NCBI GenBank assembly: GCA_949283785.1 | Contig: CASDTR010000068.1 | Coordinates: 1-64,000, forward strand | DNA: 64,000 nucleotides | Direction of reading: 5' to 3' | DNA from: an uncultured Oscillospiraceae bacterium | Lineage (GTDB): Bacteria > Bacillota > Clostridia > Oscillospirales > Acutalibacteraceae | In this document: positions 44,601 to 52,971 of the stretch, one piece after another | Numbering within the stretch: the first letter of the stretch is position 1 | Layout: the number at the start of each line of letters is the position of its first letter | Made by a program: the position numbers and the translations under genes | The notes under the pieces: model-generated | What the model saw: only the letters and a program-made list of their open reading frames with translations | Databases searched by the model: none | What the model was told of the DNA's origin: nothing

Positions 44601-44831
44601 GCAGTCGTAGCCGTTGAGAGCCTTGTAGCGTATGAAAATATCTTTAAGGCTTCTGCCCCAGGCGTGGTGGATACCCATGGGGTTGTTAGCCGTTATAGGG
44701 CCGTCAAGGAAGCGGAAACGCTCATGACCGGCATTTTTTTCTTTGAGCTTTTTAAAGCAGTCTTCCTTCTCCCAGAAGTCCATGACGTCATGTTCCATCT
44801 GGATAAAGAAATTTTTCTCTGATTCAGCCAA
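41694..44831 (-). CDS. ileS: Isoleucyl-tRNA synthetase (divergent, long type)
   Basis: Class I synthetase charging tRNA-Ile, about 1045 residues, with the large editing domain and C-terminal region of the long (type 2) IleRS group. The HIGH-equivalent is NPMGIHHAWGRS near 50, and the KMSKS-equivalent is GSKFSKTGF near 600; both are atypical. The zinc-like CPRCG near 190 and the tryptophan-rich WTTTPWTLSSNVALAVN of the editing domain are present. TTG 44831 is the likely start, because GGAGGT (44844-44839) lies 7 bases before it and inside the ATG-initiated extension at 44846. No T-box is visible in the short upstream region. Type 2 enzymes are often mupirocin-tolerant (family knowledge, not shown here). 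Confidence 0.92.
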   Translation of the reverse strand: MAESEKNFFIQMEHDVMDFWEKEDCFKKLKEKNAGHERFRFLDGPITANNPMGIHHAWGRSLKDIFIRYKALNGYDCRCQNGFDSQGLWVEVEVEKELGFKTKKDIEAYGMDKFTRKCVDRVKHFSGIITEQSKRLGQWMDWDNSYYTNTDKNIGGIWHFLKVCDENGWIQREYKPMPWCPRCGTSLSEHEMTGSYKMMTHNSVFFKLPVPALGCKIIAWTTTPWTLSSNVALAVNPDIDYVEVKVKSDEQHVILAKNAIRYLEDDKLEVIRGFKGSELVGLDYETCFPEIEAQQGFDHKIVAWEDVDADEGTGVVHIAPGCGVEDYELGLRLGLPQIMPVDDMGIFLPKFGWFTGKDSHDVAPEVFDRLEKAGKLYKVKPHEHSYPVCWRCKSEVIFRLVPAWYIRTDEIRPKLIEAASKVKWEPESNGKRMNDWLNNMGDWNISRKRYYGMPLPFYPCEECGHVTVIGSKAELKEKAVNPELVDALPEMHRPWIDEIKIKCPHCGKEVSRVSEIGDVWLDAGIVPFSTFGYFDDKEEWRKNFPAEWVTEMREQVRLWFYSMLFMSTVLEGVAPYERVLSYNTVVAEDGSKFSKTGFMIKFDEAAEKIGADTVRYLYAGAPVANDVRFGFNLGDEARRKLLGFWNIYTFFDTYAQLDKPVFDNYTVDKNALTPIDRWMVIRTNDFIKKATAYMDDYKAYSLVKEFEVFVDDISNWYIRLNRRRFWKTDDDSDKMVAYWTLFNALLTCVKVMSPIIPFMTEHIWQKLVRNVMPSSPISVHLSDWPKPLEGFEDDGIIEQTALARGLIANAMRLRNEHQLKVRQPLSKLYICCDDETKAKLAVSEKNILDELNIKEAQYISDVSVLEDFYLTVNFKAAGAVLKQNVNKMKATLEGLSSDEMAVLVENVKAGKATAVPGWDGEYDASLFNLQSKTKEGIVSCDCGEGIIIALDVVITPQLRREGIVRDVIRQCQLLRKEAGYQVEQRIKAYIFSSDAVVMEAAEEMKAHMANELLADEIILSAPAGCDLAKDIEVSDATVSIGVVKA

Positions 44832-44975
44832 TTCAGTGACCTCCATATCTGATTATAAATAATCATAACAATATGAGTATATTATACACACAGCAAAAAG
44901 CCAATGCAAGGAATTTTTACTATACTATAGTATAAAGCCCTTAAAAAAAGCGGGAAAATCTTTCCGATGATAAAA

Positions 44976-45584
44976 TCAGAGGTTATCAAAATTTATTTTG
45001 CGATTTTTAAAGTAGTATTCCATATCCCTTTCGCCTATTTCGCGCATTACGCGGCAGGGATTTCCTACTGCCACAACGTTTGAAGGGATGTCCTTTGTCA
45101 CAACGCTTCCCGCTCCGATGACCGTGTTGTCGCCGATGGTGACCCCCGGAAGGATAACTGAGTTTGCGCCTATCCAGACATTGTTTCCGATTTTGACGGG
45201 GATATTGAACTGGGCGGCATTTCTTCTAAGCTCAGGATGTACGGGATGCCCCGCCGTGGCTACGGTTACGTTGGGAGCAAACATGACGTTGTTTCCTATG
45301 AATATATCTGTGTCGTCTACAAGGGTGAGATTAAAGTTTGCATAAACATAATCTCCCATATGTGTATTTATGCCCCAGTTAGCGTGGAACGGAGGTTCAA
45401 GGTAACATTCCCTGCCGACGTCTCCCAAGAGCTTTTTGAGTATTTCCTCTCTTTTTTCGATTTCTCCGGGACGGGTCGTATTGTAATCGTAAAGATTTTC
45501 GAGGCACGCGCGTTGCTTTGCTTCCAGTCCAGGGTCAGTGGGATAGTAGACTTCGCCGCTTTTCATTTTATTGAAAATATCCAT
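44976..45584 (-). CDS. Sugar O-acetyltransferase (Maa/LacA type)
   Basis: 202-residue left-handed beta-helix acetyltransferase that moves acetyl from acetyl-CoA to a sugar. N-terminal Mac domain (MKSGEVYYPTDPGLEAKQRACLENLYDYN) is followed by hexapeptide repeats from about 85: IGNNVMFAPNVTVATAGHPV, where the final His is the catalytic base, then NIPVKIGNNVWIGANSVILPGVTIG and AGSVVTKDIPSNVVAVGNPCRVM. AAAGGAG precedes ATG 45584. It is monocistronic; substrate (maltose, glucose or another sugar) is uncertain. Confidence 0.92.
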   Translation of the reverse strand: MDIFNKMKSGEVYYPTDPGLEAKQRACLENLYDYNTTRPGEIEKREEILKKLLGDVGRECYLEPPFHANWGINTHMGDYVYANFNLTLVDDTDIFIGNNVMFAPNVTVATAGHPVHPELRRNAAQFNIPVKIGNNVWIGANSVILPGVTIGDNTVIGAGSVVTKDIPSNVVAVGNPCRVMREIGERDMEYYFKNRKINFDNL

Positions 45585-45709
45585 GACTGTCTCCTTTCGG
45601 ATTTATGATACCGCAACTATAACACAAAACGGAAAGATATTCCATAATTAAAATCGCGCAGAATAAAAGAAAAGGAAAGAACCCGCTGGGGATTCTTTCC
45701 TTAAAGCTT

Positions 45710-47062
45710 CTATTGAGCCTGTCCCATATCTCTGAGATATTTTTTCTTCCAGGTTCCGGAGAAGTAGAAGATTGCTGAAAGAATTGCGGCCACTACCCAG
45801 CCTACGGGCCATGAGGCCCAGATGCCCGTGGAGCCCATGAATGAGGCAAACACAAAGGCCAGGATGACTCTCAGGAGCAGATCGGAGAAGGTGGCGACCA
45901 TAAAGCAGACCATGGAACCTGCTCCCCTGAGTACTCCGTCTGCCATGAGTTTTATGCATATGACAAAGTAGAAAGGAGTGACTATTCTGAAAAACTCCGT
46001 TCCTGCCGTCACGGCGGCGTCGCTGGCGTTTTTTATGAAGGCGTTTATCAGGGGTTCGGCGCCGAAGAAGAAGACAAGGAAGAACGGCAGCGCCACAATG
46101 AGAGCCATAAGTGAGCCTGCACGAAATCCGCTTTTAACCCGTTCCGGTTTTCCGGCGCCAAGATTTTGTGCAGTGAAAGTGGAAAGACCATTCGCAAGAG
46201 TTGTAAATGATGTGATCGCAAAGGTGTTGAGTTTTATGGCGGCTGAGTATCCGGCTATGACCGAGGAGCCGAAGCCGTTTACAAGACCCTGAATGAAGAT
46301 GTTACCCACCGAGACAAAGCTTTGCTGCAATATGCTGGGAACCGCTATGGCAGCTATCTTTTTGAGCATTACGAATGAGAATTTCGGAACTTTTCCGCTG
46401 CACTCCAGTCCTTTTAATCGGAAGAAAAGGGTGATAACCGCAAGTATACAGGATATTCCCTGCGCTATAAACGTTGCCCAGGCAACGCCGGCAACGCCCA
46501 TTGCAAAAAATGCTACAAATATGTAGTCAAGAACGATGTTGCCCAAAGATGAACCTATAAGAAAGTAAAGAGGTGTTTTTGAATCTCCCAGTGAGGTAAA
46601 TATACCTGTCACAAGGTTATAGATGAAAAGGAAGGTGAGGCCCCAGATGTAGATGTTAAGGTAAAGTTTTCCGTCCTCGAAAATGTTGTCGGGGGTTTGC
46701 AGCACTTTTAAAAGCGGTGCAGACGTAAGCAGACCTGCTGCAGTTAAAATAACCGACAGTGCAAGGCCTGATATAAGTGTTGTGTAAGAGGCGGTCTTTA
46801 CTTTTTCGTAGTTACCGCTGCCGAAAAATCTTGAAATAACCACCGTGCAGCCTATACTGCTGCCTACCGCCACGGCCATGAAAATCATGGTGATGGGGTA
46901 TGAAGCTCCAACTGCCGAGAGAGCATCCTCGCCGGCGAAAATGCCTGCGATCATACTGTCTGCAATGTTGTAAAGCTGCTGAAAGATAACGCTGACAAAA
47001 AGAGGTATGGAAAACCTTACAAGCACCTTTCCGGGCTTGCCGTCAGTCAGTTCTCTTCCCAT
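45710..47062 (-). CDS. MATE family efflux transporter
   Basis: 450-residue polytopic protein with about twelve hydrophobic segments in two similar halves. The start GRELTDGKPGKVLVRFSIPLFVSVIFQQLYNIADSMIAG is typical of the DinF/NorM MATE family, which exports drugs or metabolites against Na+ or H+. The second half begins near KKIAAIAVPSILQQSFVSVGNIFIQGLVN around 237. AAAGGGGG precedes ATG 47062. It stands alone; substrate unknown. Confidence 0.93.
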   Translation of the reverse strand: MGRELTDGKPGKVLVRFSIPLFVSVIFQQLYNIADSMIAGIFAGEDALSAVGASYPITMIFMAVAVGSSIGCTVVISRFFGSGNYEKVKTASYTTLISGLALSVILTAAGLLTSAPLLKVLQTPDNIFEDGKLYLNIYIWGLTFLFIYNLVTGIFTSLGDSKTPLYFLIGSSLGNIVLDYIFVAFFAMGVAGVAWATFIAQGISCILAVITLFFRLKGLECSGKVPKFSFVMLKKIAAIAVPSILQQSFVSVGNIFIQGLVNGFGSSVIAGYSAAIKLNTFAITSFTTLANGLSTFTAQNLGAGKPERVKSGFRAGSLMALIVALPFFLVFFFGAEPLINAFIKNASDAAVTAGTEFFRIVTPFYFVICIKLMADGVLRGAGSMVCFMVATFSDLLLRVILAFVFASFMGSTGIWASWPVGWVVAAILSAIFYFSGTWKKKYLRDMGQAQ

Positions 47063-47128
47063 TGAACATTCCCCCTTTGTAATTTTCCAAACACAAATTA
47101 TAAACCCACAGGGATGATTTGTAAAACA

Positions 47129-47160
47129 TAAAACGCAGAAAAAAGTGTATTTCTGCGTTT
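47129..47160. terminator. Hairpin upstream of the MATE gene
   Basis: Eleven-base-pair stem AAACGCAGAAA/TTTCTGCGTTT with T-rich flanks on both sides. It lies between the flippase and MATE genes, both on the minus strand, and would stop leftover flippase transcripts before the MATE gene. Confidence 0.6.
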
Positions 47161-47220
47161 TGCATATTTTTAAAATAATATGTGACCAAGATTTTTGGAA
47201 CAGGAAATTAATGTAAATAA

Positions 47221-47253
47221 AATCACCGTATACTGTTTAGGTATACGGTGATT
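47221..47253 (-). terminator. Terminator after the flippase gene
   Basis: Perfect 13-base-pair stem AATCACCGTATAC/GTATACGGTGATT (47221-47233, 47241-47253) directly after the stop, with TTTATTTAC following on the minus strand. Confidence 0.88.
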
Positions 47254-47254
47254 T

Positions 47255-48682
47255 TTATTGTTTATCAGCCTTTTTGCCTTTTAGAAGCTTTCCTTTAACT
47301 GCGTTGACACCTGTCTTTAACAGATCACGGAATGCAATGAGAGTTATTATTCCGAAAACTATCACAGCGATAAAGTTTACCGTTCTGGTCTGCGTGGCGT
47401 AGATGTAATAGGCGATACAGAAAAGTACAGTGGTAAAGATAATCATCTTGAAATCGAGGCGTATTTTGAAATCCTTACGAAGAAGGATGAGACGCGATAC
47501 TATCATAACAAGGAATCCGCACAGGAGAGCGACGTTTGCAGCCTGGAGCCCCATCTCTCCCACAAGCAGGTGGAAAAGTGATACGTTTACTGCTGCGGCA
47601 GCCACGGTGGAGAAAAATATTATACCGGTTTTCTTTTCCGCACTGAAAATATTTCCCAGGAATACTGAGTAGATATTGGTTACGGTGGCAAGCAAATAAA
47701 GGGGAACCACGTCATAGGCCGCTTGGTATTCTTTGGCCACCATAAACGGAAAAATTACGCTTACTGCAGGGACAAGCATTACACTGCCGTACATAAGAAA
47801 TTTAATGTAATAATTTGAAGCAGTGGAATAGAATTTGGATTTGTTCTCCTTTTCGTTGCCCATGGAGTAAACCATTTCCTGCCAGGCCATGGAGAAGCAG
47901 TTTGAAGCAAGGCCCAAAACGTAGGTGAACTTTGCCGCTACGCTGTAAATACCGTTTTCCTCAAAGCCAAGGGTATTGGAGATACCGACGCGGTTGTAAT
48001 TCGAAAGGAACCAGAAACTTGCGGAGTTCAGGCACAGCGGAAGGGAAAAGCGTACCATACTCATAATCATAACTTTATCAAACATATCAAAAGACATGTG
48101 TTTAATGAGCTTTATCTTGAATTCCATGAAAACGACCTGGAAGGCGAGACCCAGGATAAGGGCAATATACATTGATTCGAGTCTCATATCAAGGACAAGT
48201 ATCATGATTATATTTGAAACAGAGTTTATTAAGCTGCCTAAAATTCCCGAAACAGCGAAGACGGCGTTATAACCGAGTCCTCTTACGACGTAGGAGTAAA
48301 CTGTGTGGAGCATGTAAGTGATACCGTAAAGGAAGATAAGGAAAAGCATCCTTATATCAGTCACAAGTCCGAGAACTCCCGCGCCGATTGTATAGATGAG
48401 TACAGAGCCGCTGAAGATTATAAATCCGTTGAAAATGGCTTTGTACTTACCGTCCTTTTCGTTATAGTCAAACATATAACGCATTATACCGGACCATATT
48501 TCCATGCACACGACAGGGGCGATGATATGTACATACGAAATCGATACGTCATAATATCCCATATCAGCTGTCTCTATATAGTTTGTATAAATCGGAAGCA
48601 GGAAGAATGAAATTACCTTTGTTAGGACGTTACCGACAAAGTAAATCGCAGAGGATTTAATAAATTTACCTATTGAAGCCAT
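47255..48682 (-). CDS. Wzx-type polysaccharide flippase
   Basis: 475-residue polytopic MOP-superfamily protein, with about twelve to fourteen hydrophobic segments. ASIGKFIKSSAIYFVGNVLTKVISFFLLPIYTNYIETADMGYYD at the N-terminus is typical of flippases that move lipid-linked oligosaccharide repeats across the membrane. ATG 48682 has GGAGG 6 bases upstream; the longer frame to 48784 has no site. No glycosyltransferases flank it, so the polymer it serves is encoded elsewhere. Confidence 0.88.
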   Translation of the reverse strand: MASIGKFIKSSAIYFVGNVLTKVISFFLLPIYTNYIETADMGYYDVSISYVHIIAPVVCMEIWSGIMRYMFDYNEKDGKYKAIFNGFIIFSGSVLIYTIGAGVLGLVTDIRMLFLIFLYGITYMLHTVYSYVVRGLGYNAVFAVSGILGSLINSVSNIIMILVLDMRLESMYIALILGLAFQVVFMEFKIKLIKHMSFDMFDKVMIMSMVRFSLPLCLNSASFWFLSNYNRVGISNTLGFEENGIYSVAAKFTYVLGLASNCFSMAWQEMVYSMGNEKENKSKFYSTASNYYIKFLMYGSVMLVPAVSVIFPFMVAKEYQAAYDVVPLYLLATVTNIYSVFLGNIFSAEKKTGIIFFSTVAAAAVNVSLFHLLVGEMGLQAANVALLCGFLVMIVSRLILLRKDFKIRLDFKMIIFTTVLFCIAYYIYATQTRTVNFIAVIVFGIITLIAFRDLLKTGVNAVKGKLLKGKKADKQ

Positions 48683-48879
48683 GATATTCCTCCAATGATA
48701 GTTTTGTAATCCAAACACAATTATAAAAGTCAGAATTAACAAATATAAGACGTTTAAATCTTCGGTGCCGTAATAAATACTCAACGATTATAATCGTTTT
48801 TGTCAAAAAAAGCAAATTAAGTTTTGATTAAGGAAAAACTTTAAGGCAGGGGAAGGGTTTTCCTCTGCCTAAATTTATT

Positions 48880-50112
48880 TTAATCAAGATTAAACTGTTC
48901 TCCGCAGCCGTATTTCTCATATACATAATCTATATCCTTATCTCCTCTGCCGGAAAGACAGACAAGGATAGAGCCAGTGCCCTTTTCTTCGGCGTATCTC
49001 ATTGCGTACGCAAGGGCATGGGCGCTTTCGATTGCGGGGATAATTCCCTCATAGCGGCTGAGCATGAAGAAAGCTCTCATAGCTTCCTCGTCGTCAACAT
49101 ATGTATATTTTACTCTGCCCACGTCGTGGAGATAGGCGTGCTCGGGTCCCACGGCGGGATAGTCGAGACCGCTGGCGATTGAGTAAACGGGAAGGGGATC
49201 TCCCTTTTCGTCCTGGAGCAGATAGCTCTCAAAGCCGTGAAGGATGCCCTTTTTGCCGTAAGTGATGGAGGCTGCGTGCTCACCGATGCCGTGACCCTTG
49301 CCGAGAGGCTCTACGCCGTATATTTCAACGGGGTCGGGGAGGAAAGCCGAGAACATGCCCATTGAGTTGGAACCGCCTCCCACAGCCGCCGTGACGGCGT
49401 CGGGAAGAATACCTGTCATTTCGAGGAACTGCTCTCTTGCCTCAAAGCCTATGACGGACTGGAAATCTCTTACTATTTTCGGGAAGGGATGAGGTCCTAC
49501 AACGGAGCCGATGCAGTAAATTGCGTCCTTGTATTCTTTAAGATATGCGTCAAAGGCGGCGTCAACCGCTTCTTTAAGCGTTTTAAGGCCGTGGGTGACG
49601 GGGATGACTCTGGCGCCGAGCATCTTCATTCGAACGACGTTGGGATGCTGCTTTGCGATATCTACTTCACCCATATATATATCGCACTCAAGTCCAAAGT
49701 ATGCGGCTGCGGTGGCAAGGGCAACGCCGTGCTGTCCCGCACCCGTTTCGGCTATGATCTTTTTCTTGCCCATGTATTTTGCGAGAAGTCCCTCGCCCAT
49801 GCAGTGGTTGAGCTTGTGAGCTCCCGTATGGTTGAGATCCTCTCTTTTAAGATATATCTGGCAGCGGCTTATTTTTCTGGAGAGCCTTTCGCAGTGGTAT
49901 ACAGGAGTGGGCCTACCCTGGAACTCCTTGCGGATCCTTCTCAGTTCACTTATAAACTGCGCACTGTGGCAGATTTCCTCATAAGCTTCATCTATCTCTT
50001 TAAAAGCCGGAAGCAGCTCATCGGGCAGATACTGTCCGCCGTATTCGCCGTATCTTCCGTCGGGAGTAGGAAATTCTTTAAGATAATTGTCAAAATCTCT
50101 ATATTTATTCAT
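48880..50112 (-). CDS. trpB: Tryptophan synthase beta subunit (stand-alone)
   Basis: PLP enzyme joining indole (or other nucleophiles) to serine. The 410 residues show the TrpB1 pattern: [13 protein letters not shown] near 24, [14 protein letters not shown] near 93 with the PLP Lys, [11 protein letters not shown] near 121, [11 protein letters not shown] near 244 (phosphate site), and SGRGDKD near 388. No trpA or other trp gene is adjacent, so it may use indole made elsewhere or salvaged. AAAGGAG precedes ATG 50112. Confidence 0.95.
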   Translation of the reverse strand: MNKYRDFDNYLKEFPTPDGRYGEYGGQYLPDELLPAFKEIDEAYEEICHSAQFISELRRIRKEFQGRPTPVYHCERLSRKISRCQIYLKREDLNHTGAHKLNHCMGEGLLAKYMGKKKIIAETGAGQHGVALATAAAYFGLECDIYMGEVDIAKQHPNVVRMKMLGARVIPVTHGLKTLKEAVDAAFDAYLKEYKDAIYCIGSVVGPHPFPKIVRDFQSVIGFEAREQFLEMTGILPDAVTAAVGGGSNSMGMFSAFLPDPVEIYGVEPLGKGHGIGEHAASITYGKKGILHGFESYLLQDEKGDPLPVYSIASGLDYPAVGPEHAYLHDVGRVKYTYVDDEEAMRAFFMLSRYEGIIPAIESAHALAYAMRYAEEKGTGSILVCLSGRGDKDIDYVYEKYGCGEQFNLD

Positions 50113-50148
50113 TGGAAAACTCCTTTTTGCTGATATTTTTTCTATTAT

Positions 50149-50177
50149 ATTATATCGTATATTGTCAAAGTTTGCAA
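50149..50177 (-). promoter_or_regulatory. trpB promoter
   Basis: On the minus strand, TTGCAA (50177-50172), a 17-base spacer, and TATAAT (50154-50149), about 30 bases before the trpB ATG. Confidence 0.6.
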
Positions 50178-50187
50178 TAATAAAAAA

Positions 50188-50226
50188 ACCGCCTCTTTTC
50201 CTACAATCATTTGCGCAGGAGGCGGT
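50188..50226 (-). terminator. Hairpin in the trpB-ddh divergent region
   Basis: Stem ACCGCCTC/GAGGCGGT (50188-50195, 50219-50226) followed on the minus strand by TTTTTTTATT. It lies upstream of the trpB promoter, so it is not a trpB attenuator by this reading; it may stop antisense transcripts coming from the ddh side. Confidence 0.6.
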
Positions 50227-50306
50227 GTTTTCTGCAAATTTTACTATTTTAATGGGAAAAAATCTATGTTAAAATGTTTCTGAAAAGATTTCAGGGAGTG
50301 ACAGAT

Positions 50307-51296
50307 ATGACCAAAACAAGAGTAGGTATTGTAGGCTACGGAAACCTCGGCAGAGGCGTGGAGCTTGCCGTAAGACAGAATCCCGATATGGAGCTTAAAG
50401 CTGTTTTTACAAGACGAGCGCCCGAAAGCCTGAAAATTCTCACTGAGGACGCAAAGGTGCTTTCCGTCCAAGACGTGCTTACAATGAAGGATGAGCTAGA
50501 CGTACTTATCCTCTGCGGCGGCAGCGCCACGGATTTGCCCGTTCAGACTCCGGAATTTGCGGAAAACTTCTGCGTGGTGGACAGCTTTGATACCCACGCC
50601 AAAATACCCGAGCACTTTGCCAACGTTGACGCGGCAGCCAAAAAAGGCGGAAACGTGGGAATCATATCTGTGGGCTGGGATCCCGGAATGTTCTCTCTCA
50701 ACAGGCTTTACGGCAACTGCATCCTTCCAGAGGGCAAGGATTACACCTTCTGGGGCAAGGGCGTAAGCCAGGGCCATTCCGACGCCATTCGCAGAATTGA
50801 CGGCGTAAAGGACGCAAAGCAGTATACTATTCCAGTTGAAAGCGCCATGGCGAAGGTGAGAAACGGCGAAACCCCCGACCTTACCACAAGGGAGAAGCAC
50901 ACAAGGGAGTGCTTTGTGGTAGCCGAAGAGGGAGCCGACAAGGCGAGAATAGAATCCGAGATCAAGAATATGCCCAACTACTTCTCTGATTACGATACAA
51001 CCGTTCACTTTATCAGCGAGGAAGAGCTAAAAAGGGACCACAGCGGCATCCCTCACGGCGGCTTTGTAATCCGCAGCGGAGTTACCGGCGTAAACGGCGA
51101 AACAAGCCATATCGTTGAGTATTCTCTGAAGCTCGGCTCAAACCCCGAATTTACTTCCAGCATTCTTGTGGCTTATGCCAGAGCGGCGGTTCGCCTCGCC
51201 AAAGAGGGCGTAACAGGAGCCAAGACCGTTTTCGATATCGCTCCCGCATATCTTTCAATCAAGAGCGGGGAAGAGCTTCGCAAAAACTTCCTTTAA
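50307..51296 (+). CDS. ddh: meso-Diaminopimelate D-dehydrogenase
   Basis: NADPH-dependent one-step formation of meso-diaminopimelate from tetrahydrodipicolinate, supplying lysine and peptidoglycan. The 329 residues carry the Rossmann motif VGIVGYGNLGRGVE, CGGSATDLP near 71, DSFDTHAKIPEH near 89, GWDPGMFSLNR near 117, WGKGVSQGHSDAIRRI near 143 and HGGFVIRSG near 248, all typical of Ddh. AGGGAGTG precedes ATG 50307. It allows the cell to bypass the longer DAP routes. Confidence 0.95.
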   Translation: MTKTRVGIVGYGNLGRGVELAVRQNPDMELKAVFTRRAPESLKILTEDAKVLSVQDVLTMKDELDVLILCGGSATDLPVQTPEFAENFCVVDSFDTHAKIPEHFANVDAAAKKGGNVGIISVGWDPGMFSLNRLYGNCILPEGKDYTFWGKGVSQGHSDAIRRIDGVKDAKQYTIPVESAMAKVRNGETPDLTTREKHTRECFVVAEEGADKARIESEIKNMPNYFSDYDTTVHFISEEELKRDHSGIPHGGFVIRSGVTGVNGETSHIVEYSLKLGSNPEFTSSILVAYARAAVRLAKEGVTGAKTVFDIAPAYLSIKSGEELRKNFL

Positions 51297-51463
51297 TATA
51301 ACTAACGATAAACAAAAACTGCTCCATCACTTCATCAGTCAGTGAAAGCTTAAAATGGACCGCGGCGGAATAATCATGGATTTGCGGCTGCTTTGTAATC
51401 CTCGGCGGATTTTCCTTCGGCTGTTATCGGAGGATTTTCGAGGTATGTTATAATTACATTATC

Positions 51464-51498
51464 AATACCGTCTGTACGAAAGTATGGGCGGTATTTTT
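51464..51498 (+). terminator. Strong GNRA-loop hairpin terminator
   Basis: A 14-base-pair stem (51464-51477 with 51482-51495, including several G-U pairs) closed by GAAA and followed by TTTTAT. It is 167 bases past the ddh stop. TATAAT at about 51448 sits just upstream, so it could instead end a very short transcript. Confidence 0.8.
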
Positions 51499-51669
51499 AT
51501 GTTGTCGCATACGCAGGTAAATGTACACAAGGAAGTGTACCCTGTTTTGGAGGATGCTACAAAAAGAATCGCCGCAACCTGGGGTTGCGGTACATTCCAA
51601 TGTAAGTTGCTTGTAAAAAAATATATGATAGATTATTATGATATCAACAAAAACACAGGAGGGAAGGAA
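51499..51669. other. Leader region of the HTH gene with small hairpins
   Basis: No gene is seen. It holds GTACAC/GTGTAC (about 51522-51540) and the perfect CCGCAACC/GGTTGCGG hairpin (about 51572-51590), then an AT-rich stretch with a possible promoter before the ribosome site. An open frame across it continuing into the HTH gene has no ribosome site or domain. Confidence 0.4.
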
Positions 51670-52266
51670 ATGACTTTTGGAGAAAAACTTTTAAAACTGC
51701 GCAGCGACGCAGGTTTTTCCCAGGATAAGCTGGCGGAAATGCTGGATGTCTCACGCCAGTCGGTATCGAAATGGGAGCGTGACGAGGCTATGCCTGACAC
51801 GGAAAAAATCGTACTGATAAGTACAGTCTTCTCGGTTTCCACGGACAGCCTGTTAAAGGATGAAACTGAACCCGCCGCTGAGACGGAGAAAGCCGAAGGC
51901 GTGGATAGCGTCAGGACAGAAAGAGCCGTCTTAGACCAAGAGGAAGCTGAGAAGCAGGATGACGCGAAGAGATTTGAGCGGGGATCGCTTATGGATTTTT
52001 TGGATGAGGTATTTAAGGTTATTAAAAATCATTTTTCATTACTGGGCGTGTTTGTGGCTGTTACGCAGATCGCCGGCGTCATCGCTGCGGTGTTTAACGG
52101 AGCCGGCATCTATGATGACAGCGACTTTGACAGATCCTTTGCGGGAATTCTTTATAATTCAATGCATACGGGTTCTGTGGGAGCTCTGATAGGTATTCTC
52201 ATCGGAATCGCTATTATAATAGCGGGAGTTTCTTTACGAAGAAAGGAGGGTGCAGAGAATGAATAA
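51670..52266 (+). CDS. HTH (XRE) regulator with membrane segments
   Basis: 198 residues. Residues 3-60 form a Cro/CI-type helix-turn-helix (FGEKLLKLRSDAGFSQDKLAEMLDVSRQSVSKWER). An acidic linker (about 70-105) leads to two hydrophobic segments (about 120-140 and 165-188) and a KRKEG-like tail. Such membrane-tethered XRE proteins are common in Bacillota but have few known signals. ATG 51670 has AGGAGGG just upstream. The next gene overlaps its end by 8 bases, so the two are translationally coupled and may interact. Confidence 0.85.
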   Translation: MTFGEKLLKLRSDAGFSQDKLAEMLDVSRQSVSKWERDEAMPDTEKIVLISTVFSVSTDSLLKDETEPAAETEKAEGVDSVRTERAVLDQEEAEKQDDAKRFERGSLMDFLDEVFKVIKNHFSLLGVFVAVTQIAGVIAAVFNGAGIYDDSDFDRSFAGILYNSMHTGSVGALIGILIGIAIIIAGVSLRRKEGAENE

Positions 52267-52876
52267 AATATTTGCCGGTCTTATAATGCTGTTAGTTAAG
52301 ATTAATTTAAATTTGGTCGGTATCCCCATTACAATTTTCCCGGATTTTGTGGCTTATATTTTTATCTATTTCGGTCTGTCGGAGCTGTCCATGGTCACGC
52401 TGATGTTTAGAAAATCTCTTAAACCCTCACTTTTTCTTATTTTCTACAGCCTTGCTTCGGATTTGATTATGCTGGTGCCGTCGGTTACATATAACGGCTT
52501 CGCTTTAACCGGAATTTGCAAGCTTATTTATAGTCTGACAATGGTTTACGTTTTATACATCGTCATATTGGGGTTAAGGGACTATCAGAGAAAGAACAAT
52601 GCGGAGATAGATACGAGGGAGCTGAAAAGAAGATGGAGCGGCGTTGTTGTTATGGCGGCGGCTTCTCCGCTTTTCAGAACCTTGACGAATAATGACGCAT
52701 CCATTCTTTATAATTTTAAATACGGATATGCAGATGCTTCTCTTTATTACGCATCGCTGGTGTATATAATCATCGCCATTGCTTTCGGAATAGTTTCATG
52801 GTGCGTACTGGTTTATTTCACAGCTGAGTTTAACAGAGTGAGAGCGGTATATAATATGAGCCGCATACCAAAATAA
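52259..52876 (+). CDS. Integral membrane protein coupled to the HTH regulator
   Basis: 205 residues with about five or six hydrophobic segments and a basic loop near 112-125 (LRDYQRKNNAEIDTRELKRRWSG). No family is recognised. ATG 52259 lies inside the end of the HTH gene with AAAGGAGGG 8 bases before it, so expression is tied to the regulator. A sensor or anti-regulator role for the membrane-bound HTH protein is inference only. Confidence 0.75.
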   Translation: MNKIFAGLIMLLVKINLNLVGIPITIFPDFVAYIFIYFGLSELSMVTLMFRKSLKPSLFLIFYSLASDLIMLVPSVTYNGFALTGICKLIYSLTMVYVLYIVILGLRDYQRKNNAEIDTRELKRRWSGVVVMAAASPLFRTLTNNDASILYNFKYGYADASLYYASLVYIIIAIAFGIVSWCVLVYFTAEFNRVRAVYNMSRIPK

Positions 52877-52905
52877 TCCCGTATCACATTTAAGAACGGC
52901 GAAAT

Positions 52906-52939
52906 AATCCCCCGATATTCTTCTGAATATCGGGGGATT
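52906..52939. terminator. Terminator after the HTH/membrane pair
   Basis: Perfect 15-base-pair stem AATCCCCCGATATTC/GAATATCGGGGGATT around TTCT, between convergent genes; it likely serves the large secreted-protein gene as well. Confidence 0.9.
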
Positions 52940-52971
52940 CTCATTTAAAAGCGATTCAGAAATTCAGCAGA

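Noticed and set aside
44847-44975. T-box in front of ileS
   Set aside because: Only about 130 bases separate ileS from the next gene's neighbourhood, and no AGGGTGG-type core or terminator is found; only a TATACTATAGTATA palindrome (44921-44934) is present.
49489-50133. 214-codon plus-strand ORF opposite trpB
   Set aside because: It is a shadow frame of trpB, which has complete motifs over its full length.
50188-50226. Attenuator in front of trpB
   Set aside because: The best trpB promoter (50149-50177) lies downstream of this hairpin, so it would not be in the trpB transcript.
51484-51669. 62-codon N-terminal extension of the HTH gene
   Set aside because: It crosses two perfect hairpins, has no ribosome site, and the HTH domain starts right at ATG 51670.
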